Shown: positions 23,397 through 32,162, counted from the first letter of the stretch. The stretch: DNA of 64,000 nucleotides from Synechococcus sp. WH 7805 (GCF_000153285.1 NZ_CH724168.1:1083008-1147007), one strand, 5' to 3'. The notes: generated from the letters alone by a model not told the origin. Program-made: numbers and translations.

Positions 23397-24053
23397 TCAC
23401 AACGGACCGGAGATGCCCTGCTTCCGGATCATCAGGAAGTGCATGAGCATGAACACTGCAAGCAGCCAAGGCATCACGAACGTGTGAAGGCTGTAAAAGC
23501 GAGTCAACGTTGACTGACCCACACTCTCGCCGCCACGGAGCAGTTCAACCATGAAATCACCGACCACAGGAATGGCAGCCGGAACACCCGACACGATTTT
23601 CACGGCCCAGTAACCAACTTGATCCCAGGGGAGGGAGTATCCGGTCACTCCGAAGGAAACCGTGATCACGGCCATCGTCACGCCGGTCACCCAGGTGAGC
23701 TCACGTGGACGCTTGAAACCACCGGTGAGATACACACGGAAGACGTGCAGGATCAGCATCAGCACCATCATCGAGGCGCTCCAGCGGTGCACCGAACGGA
23801 TCAGCCATCCAAAGCTCACGTCAGTCATGAGGTACTGAACGGAGCTGTAAGCCTCAGCAACGGTCGGCTTGTAATAGAAGGTCATCGCAAACCCAGTGGC
23901 GAACTGGATCAGGAAGCAGACCAAGGTGATACCACCCAGGCAATAGAAGATGTTGACGTGAGGGGGCACGTACTTGCTGCTGATGTCATCAGCAATGTCC
24001 TGAATTTCAAGACGTTCCTGGAACCAGTCGTAGACGGGTGAGGAGTTCGCCAT
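23397..24053 (-). CDS. petB: Cytochrome b6
   Basis: The haem-bearing core subunit of the cytochrome b6-f complex, linking photosystem II and photosystem I and serving cyclic electron flow. The 218-residue product has four membrane helices. Haem-ligating histidines occur in [20 protein letters not shown] and in the SLHTFVMPW and LMHFLMIRK helices. The Cys for the covalent haem c(i) lies near residue 38 in [12 protein letters not shown]. It is complete at the family length. It diverges from ctpA across only 58 bases. Confidence 0.97.
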   Translation of the reverse strand: MANSSPVYDWFQERLEIQDIADDISSKYVPPHVNIFYCLGGITLVCFLIQFATGFAMTFYYKPTVAEAYSSVQYLMTDVSFGWLIRSVHRWSASMMVLMLILHVFRVYLTGGFKRPRELTWVTGVTMAVITVSFGVTGYSLPWDQVGYWAVKIVSGVPAAIPVVGDFMVELLRGGESVGQSTLTRFYSLHTFVMPWLLAVFMLMHFLMIRKQGISGPL

Positions 24054-24111
24054 GCAGTTATGGGCTTGGATTGCGAGAGTCTACCGACGACACTGAGGAA
24101 GGCGCGCAAGA

Positions 24112-25416
24112 ATGAAGCCAATGTTGCCGACTGTTAACAGCTGGTCAAATCAGTTGCAACGCCTTGCATCTGGCCTGTTCATCGGTGTGTTGATCAGCCT
24201 GCTTGCCGCACCTCAGGCCCTCGCTCTCAATGACGCCCAGCAGCTGGTGGTGGAGAGCTGGCGTCTTGTGAATCAGAGCTACGTCGATCCTGAGACGTTC
24301 GAAACAATCCGCTGGAAGCGGCTGCGTCAGAAAGCACTGGAAAACACCATCGAAACCAGTGAGCAGGCGTACAGCGCCATCGAAACCATGCTGCTGCCCC
24401 TGAATGACCCTTACACGCGGTTGCTCAGGCCTGACGACTACACCGTGATGAAAGCCAGCAACGAGGGAAGCCTCAGTGGTGTGGGATTGCAACTCGGACA
24501 TCCGCCTGACGGGGACGCCATCGTGGTGATTGCTCCTCTCGAGGGCTCGCCCGCGGCCGATGCCAGCGTCGTCAGTGGGACCGAAATCCTTGCCGTGGAT
24601 GGCGAAGGTGTCGACGCTCTCGGGCTGGAAGCGACCGCAGCTCGCCTTCGGGGAACCGTGGGCAGTCAAGTTCTGGTGACGTTGATGTCTCCCGAGGGAG
24701 AACGCAAAGAGATCAGCCTTGAAAGGCGAACCATTGACCTCCGGCCTGTGAGGACACGCCGCCTGCGCAGTGATGCCCACACCCTGGGCTACCTGCGCAT
24801 CACGCAGTTCAGTGAAGGCGTTCCTTCCCAAGTGAGGGCAGCTCTCGAAGAGCTTTCCGACAAGAACGTTGAAGGACTCGTGCTGGATCTCCGGAACAAC
24901 TCCGGTGGGTTGGTGAGCGCCGGACTGGCGGTGGCTGATGTGTTCCTGGATCAGGAGCCGATCGTGGAAACACGCAATCGCGACGGAATCGCCGATCCCA
25001 TTCAGTCAGGCCCTGGGGAGCTGTACAGCGGACCGATGGTGACCCTTGTCAACAGTGGAACTGCAAGTGCCAGCGAAATCCTGGCAGGCGCACTCCAAGA
25101 CGATGGACGATCTCTGCTGCTTGGGGATCACACATTTGGAAAAGGACTGATTCAGACCCTCACCAACCTGAGTGATGGCAGTGGTCTGGCTGTCACGGTG
25201 GCGGGGTATGTCACCCCAAGCGGACGGGACATCCAAGGGCAAGGCATCCAACCCGACCGGATCCTGGATCAACCAGAACCTCTCAACCCCGGAGGCGAAG
25301 GCGATCGCTGGCTGAATGACGCCGAGCGAGTGCTTCAGGCACTAATCGAACAGGAGCATCCGAGCGACCAGATCCAGCCTCTGGACAGCACAGACGTGGC
25401 ATCGCAACCAAGCTGA
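24112..25416 (+). CDS. ctpA: Carboxyl-terminal processing protease
   Basis: An S41-family serine protease of 434 residues, secreted to the lumen by a signal peptide (hydrophobic stretch followed by APQALA, about residues 17-42). A PDZ domain lies about residues 120-200 (SGVGLQLG, GTEILAVDGEGV). The catalytic core holds Ser in VNSGTASASEILAGAL and Lys in DHTFGKGLIQT. In cyanobacteria members of this group mature the D1 protein by trimming its C-terminus; three paralogues are common and I cannot prove which one this is. It diverges from petB and abuts the HD gene with no gap. Confidence 0.92.
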   Translation: MKPMLPTVNSWSNQLQRLASGLFIGVLISLLAAPQALALNDAQQLVVESWRLVNQSYVDPETFETIRWKRLRQKALENTIETSEQAYSAIETMLLPLNDPYTRLLRPDDYTVMKASNEGSLSGVGLQLGHPPDGDAIVVIAPLEGSPAADASVVSGTEILAVDGEGVDALGLEATAARLRGTVGSQVLVTLMSPEGERKEISLERRTIDLRPVRTRRLRSDAHTLGYLRITQFSEGVPSQVRAALEELSDKNVEGLVLDLRNNSGGLVSAGLAVADVFLDQEPIVETRNRDGIADPIQSGPGELYSGPMVTLVNSGTASASEILAGALQDDGRSLLLGDHTFGKGLIQTLTNLSDGSGLAVTVAGYVTPSGRDIQGQGIQPDRILDQPEPLNPGGEGDRWLNDAERVLQALIEQEHPSDQIQPLDSTDVASQPS

Positions 25417-26694
25417 ATGGCATCCCGCACGTACCACGACCCACTGCATCGAGGCATCAGCCTCGATGCGAGAGATCCAGCGGAAGCCATGGTTCTCTCG
25501 CTGGTGGACTCATCACCGTTTCAACGATTACGCCGGATCCGGCAGCTCGGACCAGCGTTCCTCACCTTCCATGGAGCCGAGTCGAGTCGATTCACCCATT
25601 CCCTTGGTGTGTTTTCCATTGCGCGACGGGCAATGGAAAGGCTCAAAACGCTGGATCCCTCACTAGAGCAGCAACGGGGTGTTCTCTACGGGGCCGCTCT
25701 GCTGCACGACCTGGGGCATGCCCCGCTGAGCCACACCGGGGAAGAGATGTTCGGCACCCACCACGAGCAGTGGTCTGCGCAGGTGATCCGAGAGCATCCT
25801 CAGATCCGGGATTCCCTGGAGAATTACGCCACAGGTACCGCTGATGCGGTTGCGGATCTCCTCGAACATGGCCAGGCAGAACGCGGGGTGATCAAATCCC
25901 TGGTCAGCAGCCAGCTGGATTGTGATCGCCTCGACTATCTGCTGAGGGACAGCTACAGCACCGGTGCTCGGTATGGGCAGCTTGACCTCGATCGCATTCT
26001 TGCCGCTATCACCCTTGCCCCTGATGGAGAGCTGGCCATTCATCCGAAAGGATTAATGGCGGTGGAGCACTACTTGGTGGTTCGCAACCTGATGTACCGC
26101 AGCGTTTACAACCACCGGCTGAACGTGATGTGCAACTGGTTGCTGGAGCGTCTCATTCAGGAGGCTCGCCATCTCGGTCCAGACCGCATCTGGGCGGATT
26201 CCACGATGCACCGTTGGCTGTGGAAGACCGAACGACTTGATCTCGAGAGCTACCTCGCCAACGACGACCTTCGCGTCGGCTATCACCTGCAGCGCTGGCA
26301 GGCCGATGCCCCTGCCCCCCTGGCGAGCCTGTGCGATCGCTTTCTCAATCGCCGGCTGCTGAAAGCCCTCGATGTGAGTGCACTTCACTCTTCCGATCGA
26401 CTGGAACTGCTCGCTGCCGCTCAAACAATGTCGGAAGCAGCTGGACTGGAGCCCACCCTCTGCTGCGGGCTGCGGCAACATCAGCTTCACGGCTATCACC
26501 CCTACCGAGGAGGCCTGCGGCTCTGGGATGGGCATAGCCTGCAGGCTTTAGAGCAGGAGTCAGCACTCGTGAGCAGCTTGGCCACGCCAGCGGAATCGGC
26601 CTGGTTGATCCACCCCCGGGAGATCGCCGCCGAGCTGAAGGCCAGGGTGAGACAGGAGATCTCGCCTCTTCAAGCAGGAAACGGCTGGCGATGA
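25417..26694 (+). CDS. HD-domain phosphohydrolase (dGTPase-like)
   Basis: A 425-residue metal-dependent phosphohydrolase of the HD superfamily. Metal ligands are visible in SRFTHSLGVFSIARR and YGAALLHDLGHAPLSHTGEE, and DCDRLDYLLRDS follows, as in the SAMHD1/dGTPase-related group. Members hydrolyse nucleotides; the substrate is not determined here. The ATG at 25417 starts immediately after the ctpA stop. The 3' end overlaps minC by four bases (ATGA), so the gene is likely co-transcribed with both. Confidence 0.85.
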   Translation: MASRTYHDPLHRGISLDARDPAEAMVLSLVDSSPFQRLRRIRQLGPAFLTFHGAESSRFTHSLGVFSIARRAMERLKTLDPSLEQQRGVLYGAALLHDLGHAPLSHTGEEMFGTHHEQWSAQVIREHPQIRDSLENYATGTADAVADLLEHGQAERGVIKSLVSSQLDCDRLDYLLRDSYSTGARYGQLDLDRILAAITLAPDGELAIHPKGLMAVEHYLVVRNLMYRSVYNHRLNVMCNWLLERLIQEARHLGPDRIWADSTMHRWLWKTERLDLESYLANDDLRVGYHLQRWQADAPAPLASLCDRFLNRRLLKALDVSALHSSDRLELLAAAQTMSEAAGLEPTLCCGLRQHQLHGYHPYRGGLRLWDGHSLQALEQESALVSSLATPAESAWLIHPREIAAELKARVRQEISPLQAGNGWR

Positions 26695-27356
26695 AAGCGG
26701 CGTCCCCGTCACAGGCCCAACGTGTCCTGATCCTCCCGCCCCACAAGAGCTGTCACTGGAATCAGTGGGTTCCGGACCAAAGGGAATCTCTACCGGTGGG
26801 ATCCGTCGACCTCGACATGGGTGACTGGTCGATGGGTTGTCGAGAGCTCACTGAACTCATGGAGGCCCTCGGGCGAGAGGGATACACAGTGCAGCAGATC
26901 ATCACCCACTGCCCCAAAACGCAGATCGGAGCCGCTGCTCTTGGTTTTCCGACTGGCCTCCGGCCGATGGCAGACACAGACGAAGAGACCGGTGGAGCCA
27001 AAACCGATGAAAGGCGAGGAGACCTGCGGATTCACCGGGGAACCCTTCGATCCGGGGATCACCTCAGCAGCGAGGGGCATGCGCTGGTGATTGGGGATGT
27101 CAACCCAGGAGCTTCCGTTACTGCTCAGGGCAATGTCTACGTTTGGGGCCGCCTGCGCGGACGCGCCCATGCCGGGGCCGCTGGAAACCTGTCGGCACGG
27201 ATCATCGCACTGCAGCTGAGGCCGCTGCAGCTGCGCATTGCCGACCTTGTCGCCAGAGGTCCGGAAGAGCCTCCGATGGCCGGACAGGCTGAACAGGCTT
27301 GCATCCGGGATGGTGATATTGCCATCGAGCCGGCCCGGCCTCCCTTCACGGGATGA
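26691..27356 (+). CDS. minC: Septum site-determining protein MinC
   Basis: MinC inhibits FtsZ polymerisation away from mid-cell and is brought to the membrane by MinD. The 221-residue product is recognised by its C-terminal beta-helix domain (about residues 120-205): HRGTLRSGDHLSSEGHALVI, GDVNPGASVTAQGNVYVWG, LRGRAHAGAAGN and ARIIALQLRPLQLRIAD. The N-terminal domain is poorly conserved, as usual. It starts in a 4-base ATGA overlap with the HD gene. minD and minE follow in order, giving the standard minCDE operon. Confidence 0.93.
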   Translation: MKAASPSQAQRVLILPPHKSCHWNQWVPDQRESLPVGSVDLDMGDWSMGCRELTELMEALGREGYTVQQIITHCPKTQIGAAALGFPTGLRPMADTDEETGGAKTDERRGDLRIHRGTLRSGDHLSSEGHALVIGDVNPGASVTAQGNVYVWGRLRGRAHAGAAGNLSARIIALQLRPLQLRIADLVARGPEEPPMAGQAEQACIRDGDIAIEPARPPFTG

Positions 27357-27426
27357 TCAAGCGAATCACCGGAAAAGGTTATTAGCCGATCGAAGCCATT
27401 AATGTGGCCCAACCAACCGGGACCCC

Positions 27427-28242
27427 GTGACGATTTCGCGAACGATCCTGATCTGCTCAGGCAAAGGAGGCGTTGGTAAGACAACGCTCACTGCCAATCT
27501 CGGCATCGCACTCTCCAGGCAGGGTGCGCGCACGGTGGTGCTGGATGCTGATTTTGGACTGCGAAACCTTGATCTACTCCTCGGCCTCGAAAACCGGATC
27601 GTGTACACAGCCCAGGAAGTACTGGCTGAAACATGCCGCCTAAACCAGGCCTTGGTGAAGCACAAACAAGAGCCGAATCTCGCCTTGCTGCCGGCGGGAA
27701 ATCCACGAATGCTCGAGTGGCTGAAACCTGAAGACATGCAAGCCATCGTCGGCATGCTCTCCGAACGCTTCGATTACGTCCTCATCGACTGTCCTGCAGG
27801 CATCGAAGACGGATTCAAGAATGCTGCGGCCGCTGCCAAAGAAGCCATCGTGATCACAACGCCCGAGGTATCAGCGGTGCGGGATGCAGACCGCGTGATC
27901 GGTCTGCTGAACACGCGGGGAGTCACTCCCGTGCAGCTCGTCCTCAACCGGGTTCGCCCCCGGATGATGGCCAATCAAGAGATGCTTGCTGTCGACGATG
28001 TCACCGACATCCTGGCGCTGCCACTGCTGGGCCTCGTTCTCGAGGATGAGCAAGTGATTGTGAGCACGAACCGAGGGGAACCGCTCACCCTTAACGGCAG
28101 TGCGTCGCCTGCAGCAAGGGCCTACACGAACATCGCCCGACGCCTTCAGGGTGAGGACGTGCCGTTGATGGATCCCGCTCGGGAAGGGCGAACGGGACTG
28201 CGTGCCAAGGTTCGCCGAATGATGCAAACCAAGATCTTCTGA
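27427..28242 (+). CDS. minD: Septum site-determining ATPase MinD
   Basis: A deviant Walker A ATPase that cycles on and off the membrane with MinE to position division. The motif [17 protein letters not shown] is near the N-terminus, [12 protein letters not shown] follows, and [11 protein letters not shown] is the Walker B region. The C-terminus carries an amphipathic membrane-targeting helix ([11 protein letters not shown]). The 271-residue length is normal. A GTG at 27427 is the start. It lies 70 bases after minC and 5 bases before minE. Confidence 0.97.
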   Translation: MTISRTILICSGKGGVGKTTLTANLGIALSRQGARTVVLDADFGLRNLDLLLGLENRIVYTAQEVLAETCRLNQALVKHKQEPNLALLPAGNPRMLEWLKPEDMQAIVGMLSERFDYVLIDCPAGIEDGFKNAAAAAKEAIVITTPEVSAVRDADRVIGLLNTRGVTPVQLVLNRVRPRMMANQEMLAVDDVTDILALPLLGLVLEDEQVIVSTNRGEPLTLNGSASPAARAYTNIARRLQGEDVPLMDPAREGRTGLRAKVRRMMQTKIF

Positions 28243-28247
28243 ACGCC

Positions 28248-28529
28248 ATGACTCTTCAGGACCTTCTGGATCGAATTCTTGGTCGCCAGCCGGCCAGTGC
28301 CACAACGGCCAGAGAACGCCTCCAGCTCGTACTGGCTCACGATCGCAGCGATCTGAGTCCCGAGCAGTTGGATCAGATGCGCCGTGAAATTTTCGAGGTC
28401 GTCGCCAAATACGTCGACGTCGATCTTGAGGAGGGTGATGTCACTCTCGAAACCGAAGATCGCGTGACAGCCCTTGTGGCCAATCTGCCGATCCGGCGAT
28501 CCATGGCCTCCTCGAAACCTGGCGGCTGA
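28248..28529 (+). CDS. minE: Cell division topological specificity factor MinE
   Basis: MinE stimulates MinD ATPase and produces the pole-to-pole oscillation. The 93-residue product has the N-terminal anti-MinCD segment ([20 protein letters not shown]) and the C-terminal dimerisation domain ([20 protein letters not shown]). The length fits cyanobacterial MinE. It is the last gene of the min operon. The HTH gene starts 35 bases later on the same strand. Confidence 0.95.
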   Translation: MTLQDLLDRILGRQPASATTARERLQLVLAHDRSDLSPEQLDQMRREIFEVVAKYVDVDLEEGDVTLETEDRVTALVANLPIRRSMASSKPGG

Positions 28530-28564
28530 ACCGTGGAATCCTCGCGGCAGCGAGACCCTTCGGC

Positions 28565-28810
28565 ATGGCGCATTCAGCCAACCTCACCCAGGCAGAGATC
28601 GGCGTGATTCAGCTTCTGCTCCATGGCATGTCCAACAAAGCCATGGCCAAGACCTTGATGATCAGCATTCGAACCATCGAGAGTCATATCAGCCATGCGC
28701 TCATGAAAACAGGCTGCCGCTCGCGTTTGGAACTGGTTCTCTGGTGGCTGAGTCAATCAAAAGATCCCCACGGTCAACCCATCGGTAAACTTCCCTCAAT
28801 GCCGGCTTAG
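28565..28810 (+). CDS. Small LuxR-type HTH protein
   Basis: An 81-residue protein made almost only of a LuxR/GerE-type helix-turn-helix: LTQAEIGVIQLLLHGMSNKA, then MAKTLMISIRTIESHISHAL, with the usual conserved positions (T-E at the first helix, N-K-A, R-T-I-E-S-H). There is no receiver or autoinducer domain, so any signal must be sensed by a partner or by dimerisation. Its last three codons, including the TAG stop at 28808-28810, lie inside the tRNA-Thr gene on the same strand. Small GerE-domain proteins occur in picocyanobacteria; the target genes are unknown. Confidence 0.85.
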   Translation: MAHSANLTQAEIGVIQLLLHGMSNKAMAKTLMISIRTIESHISHALMKTGCRSRLELVLWWLSQSKDPHGQPIGKLPSMPA

Positions 28811-28872
28811 CTCAGCGGTAGAGCAGCGCTTTTGTAAAGCGAAGGCCGTCGGTTCAAATCCGTCAGCCGGCT
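28801..28872 (+). tRNA. trnT-TGT: tRNA-Thr (TGT)
   Basis: A 72-base cloverleaf: GCCGGCTTAGCTCAGCGG at the 5' end, anticodon loop TTTTGTAAA (anticodon TGT), T arm GGTTCAAATCC, and an acceptor strand AGCCGGC with discriminator T. No CCA is encoded. Its first ten bases overlap the end of the HTH reading frame. Confidence 0.97.
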
Positions 28873-28892
28873 TCCAAAGGGAAATGAATCCT

Positions 28893-29063
28893 TCAGGGAC
28901 GATCGCGATCACGGTGCCCAGCAAGGAGCCATACCCCTGTGAAGGCGAACAGCCAGGGCAGCACGTTCAGCTCAAACAGCGGGGTAAGGAGACGAATCAC
29001 CGGCTCAAGAAGCCAGTGAAAGGCCGTCTGGAGAACAAGCACGAGCGCTACCAACCAGAGCAT
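28893..29063 (-). CDS. Small hydrophobic membrane protein (56 aa)
   Basis: The minus strand holds an open frame from the ATG at 29063 to the TGA at 28893. It starts MLWLVALVLVLQTAFHWLLE and continues with LNVLPWLFAFTGVWLLAGH, giving two likely membrane helices and a charged tail (HRDRDRP). The start lies four bases after the stop of the preceding threonylcarbamoyl-AMP synthase-like gene, which supports a real gene in that operon. No family recognised; function unknown. Confidence 0.65.
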   Translation of the reverse strand: MLWLVALVLVLQTAFHWLLEPVIRLLTPLFELNVLPWLFAFTGVWLLAGHRDRDRP

Positions 29064-29067
29064 CGCG

Positions 29068-29691
29068 TTAAGAGGTGCCGTTTGGAATCATCACAGCGCC
29101 CTGTCGCAGCGTCTGCCAGCACCCCGGGGAGATCCACTTCAGAACGGTGCTGGCCAGACCCGATGGTTGGGGCCACGGCAAAGGGGCAAGCAGGGGAAGA
29201 GCTGGGAACGCCGCGGCCGCTTGCTCGGCGCTGCAACTGGGAGTTCCGCCGGATCGGTTGGCGCTCGTGGTAGCCAATGGACCACAGCGTGCAAGGAGAG
29301 AACGGGTCACTGCACAGGCAGGAATCCTCATGCCAAGGGTGTCTTGGCCGGGATTGAGGTGATTCGTCAGCGTCCCTTCGGCGGGTAGAACCAGCGTGAG
29401 CGGCCCAGGCCAGTAACGATCAGCCAGAGGCCGGGCATCCTCCCTGGCGATAACGGTGGTGAGGTCGAGTAGAGCGCTGACCTCTGCCGCCATCAGAATC
29501 AACGGTTTGTCCTGAGGGCGTTGTTTCAACGTCCAGATCTGGGCCGCTGAGGAAGGAGTGCATGCCAATGCCGGAAGCGTATCCGTGGGCAAGAGTGCAG
29601 CGCCCCCGCCGCAAAGGTGCCCGGCAATCTCCTCAACTGCCATCAATTGTCCATCTAACGGCGTCATGGCCATCGCCTGGAAAGATCTCAC
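29068..29691 (-). CDS. tsaC: Threonylcarbamoyl-AMP synthase (Sua5/YrdC/YciO family)
   Basis: The enzyme makes threonylcarbamoyl-adenylate from threonine, bicarbonate and ATP, the first step of the t6A37 modification of tRNAs that read ANN codons. The 207-residue product shows LCGGGAALLPTDTLPALAC near the N-terminus, IWTLKQRPQDKPLILM (the KxR..KP signature) and CGPLATTSANRSGGTPSC, which bind ATP and threonine. It is the single YrdC domain form. The start overlaps prmC by four bases. The family also contains YciO-type members of less certain function, so the symbol is tentative. Confidence 0.85.
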   Translation of the reverse strand: MRSFQAMAMTPLDGQLMAVEEIAGHLCGGGAALLPTDTLPALACTPSSAAQIWTLKQRPQDKPLILMAAEVSALLDLTTVIAREDARPLADRYWPGPLTLVLPAEGTLTNHLNPGQDTLGMRIPACAVTRSLLARCGPLATTSANRSGGTPSCSAEQAAAAFPALPLLAPLPWPQPSGLASTVLKWISPGCWQTLRQGAVMIPNGTS

Positions 29692-30587
29692 CCTCGCAAG
29701 GGACGCTGTGCCAATGCGAAGCGCATCACACCCTGAAGGTCAGGCCTGGCCTGGGGGGCATCGAGGCCCGCATCGCGCATCAGCATCAGAACATCATCGC
29801 TCTGGTCGTGGTGGTGCTCCACCAACAGCCATCCCCCTGGGGCAAGCGCCCTTGGCGCTTTATCAATGATGGCGCGTAAGCAATCCAGCCCGTCATCACC
29901 GCCCGAGAGGGCCAAATGAGGTTCATGGTCACGAACCACCGGGTCGAGACCATGAAGCTGAGTGCGAGGGATGTATGGAGGATTGGAAAGCACCAGATGC
30001 AACATGCCCCACAAGTGACGCAAGGGCTCCCACCAGCTGCCCTGATGCAGCGTCCATCCGTTCGAAGGCGCGAGTGACCGCAGGTTCACCCGCGCCAGGT
30101 CAAGAGCCTCGGCACTGAGATCGACGGCGTGTCCTTCCCAGCGAGGCAAAGAGCGGGCAAGCGCCACAGCAATGGCTCCACTTCCCGTACCGAGATCAGC
30201 CCAGAACCCGGCCTGAGGGAGAGCATCTGAATCGGAGTGCTTCAGGCACTGAAGAGCTAGGTCAATCAGAAGCTCGGTCTCCTGGCGAGGGATCAGCGCT
30301 GCTGCGCTGACCTGCAACTCCACATCACGCCATGGACATCGGCCCACCAGGTGCTGCAGGGGGACATGCTCCGTGACATGGCGATGCCACAACGATTCCA
30401 ATTCAGTGAGGGATGCAGCGAGATAAACGGTTGATTCCGGCAGGATGCGCATCTTCTGCAGTGCAGCCCAGCTGAGATCGCCCTGCATCATCAGCAGCCA
30501 GTCGAAATCAACAGCTCGCCCACCCTGCGCAAGCTTGGAGCGGCGCCAGGCGAGCAGGTCTTGCGCGGAACAACGCGTTGTTTGCAT
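29688..30587 (-). CDS. prmC: Release factor glutamine methyltransferase
   Basis: PrmC methylates the glutamine of the GGQ motif in peptide release factors RF1 and RF2 using S-adenosylmethionine. The 299-residue product has an N-terminal helical domain (HLVGRCPWRDVELQV, LIPRQETELLIDLAL), the SAM-binding loop WADLGTGSGAIAVALA and the catalytic LSNPPYIPR. The length is normal. It lies 9 bases after dprA and is coupled to the tsaC-like gene downstream by a 4-base overlap. Confidence 0.93.
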   Translation of the reverse strand: MQTTRCSAQDLLAWRRSKLAQGGRAVDFDWLLMMQGDLSWAALQKMRILPESTVYLAASLTELESLWHRHVTEHVPLQHLVGRCPWRDVELQVSAAALIPRQETELLIDLALQCLKHSDSDALPQAGFWADLGTGSGAIAVALARSLPRWEGHAVDLSAEALDLARVNLRSLAPSNGWTLHQGSWWEPLRHLWGMLHLVLSNPPYIPRTQLHGLDPVVRDHEPHLALSGGDDGLDCLRAIIDKAPRALAPGGWLLVEHHHDQSDDVLMLMRDAGLDAPQARPDLQGVMRFALAQRPLRG

Positions 30588-30596
30588 GGGCAGAAC

Positions 30597-31685
30597 CTAA
30601 ACGGAGCGCCAGCGCAGGCCTGGCATCGGCATCACGACGCCGGCAAGCTCTAATTGCATCAAGGTCTGGGCGATGTGCTGGGGATCCTCCTGAAGACACC
30701 TCGCCATCTGCTCGAGAGTGGCACCGTCATTCACTTGCTGGAGGAGCCTCTCTTTAGAAGGATCCAAGCCCGTGGGGCTGACCATCGAGTCCTGGCAGGG
30801 AACGGGGCCAGGTCCCAACGCATCAATGAAAGCCCCGAGATCAACCAGAGCGGAAGCCTTCCCTTGCAGGAGTGCATTGCTGCCCTGCGCGGAGTGACGC
30901 AGGGCATCGCCTGGAACCACCCAGAGCGGACGTGCCATCGACTCAGCGATGGCCGCGGAATGCAAAGCACCACTCGCCTTCGGACACTCGACAATCACCA
31001 CAGCCCTGGCGACAGCCACCAGGAATCGATTCCTGAGGGCGAACGTCGATCTCTGCACCCTGGCGTGATCCCTGAGCTCAGTGAACAGGAGCCCATTCTC
31101 CGCGACGGACTGCTGCAACCCACGATGGTCGTGGGGATAGACCCTGTGCAATGGCGTGCCGAGAACCCCAACAGGCACCCCTTTGGATTGAACACAGGCT
31201 CGATGAACAGCAGCATCAATACCCTCTGCGAGCCCACTCACCACCGGCCACCCTGCGAAGGCGAGGGCACGCCCAAGCGCCTCCGCCATGCGCAGCCCAT
31301 GCGCCGACGGTCGACGGGTACCAATCACAGCCACCGCCTGACGGCTGGAGAGCAGAGGCCAAAGATCACGGCGGCCACACCACTGCAAAGAAAGAGGCGG
31401 GCGATCGAGATCAAGTAGGGACTCTGGCCAGAGTGAGTCCATCGGCAGCAAAGCATGACCTGGAACCGTGACACTGCCCGGTGATCGGCACTCTTTGCGG
31501 TATCTCGCCAGGGAGCCAAGCAATGACTCTGGCCAGCCAAGGACGTTGCGAAACCTGGAGAGAGGCCAAGCCCAGAGATCAGCCAACCCACAGCCCATCT
31601 CACAAGACAAATCTGCAAGCTGTCGCATCCGCGAGGGGCCGATGCCAGGACAACCCGCCCATACCCACCACCAAGCCCGATCCAA
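30597..31685 (-). CDS. dprA: DNA processing protein DprA
   Basis: DprA loads RecA on incoming single-stranded DNA during natural transformation. The Rossmann-like core is clear: VIGTRRPSAHGLRMAEALGR, VVSGLAEGIDAAVHRAC, GVLGTPLHRVYP, FALRNRFLVAVARAVVIVEC and PLWVVPGDAL, followed by a C-terminal winged-helix-like part (LLQQVNDGATLEQMARCLQE). The N-terminus reads RAWWWVWAGCPGIGPSRM, matching the family start, so the TTG at 31685 is the likely initiation codon; an in-frame TGA lies two codons upstream. A long palindrome with a LexA-box-like centre sits directly in front. comF (41356) is the other competence-related gene in the window. Confidence 0.93.
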   Translation of the reverse strand: MDRAWWWVWAGCPGIGPSRMRQLADLSCEMGCGLADLWAWPLSRFRNVLGWPESLLGSLARYRKECRSPGSVTVPGHALLPMDSLWPESLLDLDRPPLSLQWCGRRDLWPLLSSRQAVAVIGTRRPSAHGLRMAEALGRALAFAGWPVVSGLAEGIDAAVHRACVQSKGVPVGVLGTPLHRVYPHDHRGLQQSVAENGLLFTELRDHARVQRSTFALRNRFLVAVARAVVIVECPKASGALHSAAIAESMARPLWVVPGDALRHSAQGSNALLQGKASALVDLGAFIDALGPGPVPCQDSMVSPTGLDPSKERLLQQVNDGATLEQMARCLQEDPQHIAQTLMQLELAGVVMPMPGLRWRSV

Positions 31686-31687
31686 CA

Positions 31688-31719
31688 GTCAAAACAAGTA
31701 CACCTGTACTTATTTTGAC
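31688..31719. promoter_or_regulatory. 32-bp palindrome with LexA-box-like centre
   Basis: The two arms mirror each other over 15 of 16 positions: GTCAAAA, one mismatch, AAGTACA, a CC centre, TGTACTT, one mismatch, TTTTGAC. The core AGTACACCTGTACT (31697-31710) matches the cyanobacterial LexA consensus RGTACNNNDGTWCB in type. It overlaps the last codon of the thioesterase gene and ends 3 bases before the dprA start codon. No T-tract follows on either strand, so it is not a normal terminator. Confidence 0.65.
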
Positions 31720-32162
31720 TGTTCTTTTCTGCGGCCTGTCAACGTCTCGAAAACTTTCGCGACCTCCTCAGGGGGGTGTCGTACGACCTTGAGCGTGCTT
31801 TGCACTTGAACGAGAACCAGTTCAACCGTTGCGTCTGCCACGCACACGCCAGCGCGAATGAAGCGCGTTGTCCAGGGCCAGCGCACACCAAGCTGAGGCT
31901 GAGGCACTGACTCCAGCACAACCTCATCACCAAGCCGCAAGGCCTCTCGATAGCGGATTTCAAGACGTACCACCGGCATGTCCAGCCCCGCGGCGACAAA
32001 ACGCTGGTAAGGAAAGTCAATGACATTGAGAGCCTCAACCCTGGCCTCCTCGAGCCATGCCACATATCCCCCGTGCCACATCACGCCACCGTGATCGGTG
32101 TGCTGTGGAAGCACACGTTTAAGCAGACGGAACGGAATCGCCGTAACGCTCTCATTCACCAT
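31710..32162 (-). CDS. Acyl-CoA thioesterase, 4HBT hotdog family
   Basis: A 150-residue single hotdog-fold thioesterase. Near the N-terminus it has RVLPQHTDHGGVMWHGGYVAWLEEAR, equivalent to the catalytic Asp segment of 4-hydroxybenzoyl-CoA thioesterases, followed by VRLEIRYREALRLGDEVVLE. In cyanobacteria a related enzyme hydrolyses 1,4-dihydroxy-2-naphthoyl-CoA in phylloquinone synthesis, but I cannot confirm that this is that enzyme. It precedes dprA on the same strand. Its stop codon lies inside the palindrome that precedes dprA. It diverges from the universal stress gene across about 50 bases. Confidence 0.8.
   Translation of the reverse strand: MVNESVTAIPFRLLKRVLPQHTDHGGVMWHGGYVAWLEEARVEALNVIDFPYQRFVAAGLDMPVVRLEIRYREALRLGDEVVLESVPQPQLGVRWPWTTRFIRAGVCVADATVELVLVQVQSTLKVVRHPPEEVAKVFETLTGRRKEQSK

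Noticed and set aside
31688-31719. Palindrome before dprA read as a transcription terminator
   Set aside because: The stem is A/T-rich and no T-run follows on either strand; a protein-binding site is the better reading.
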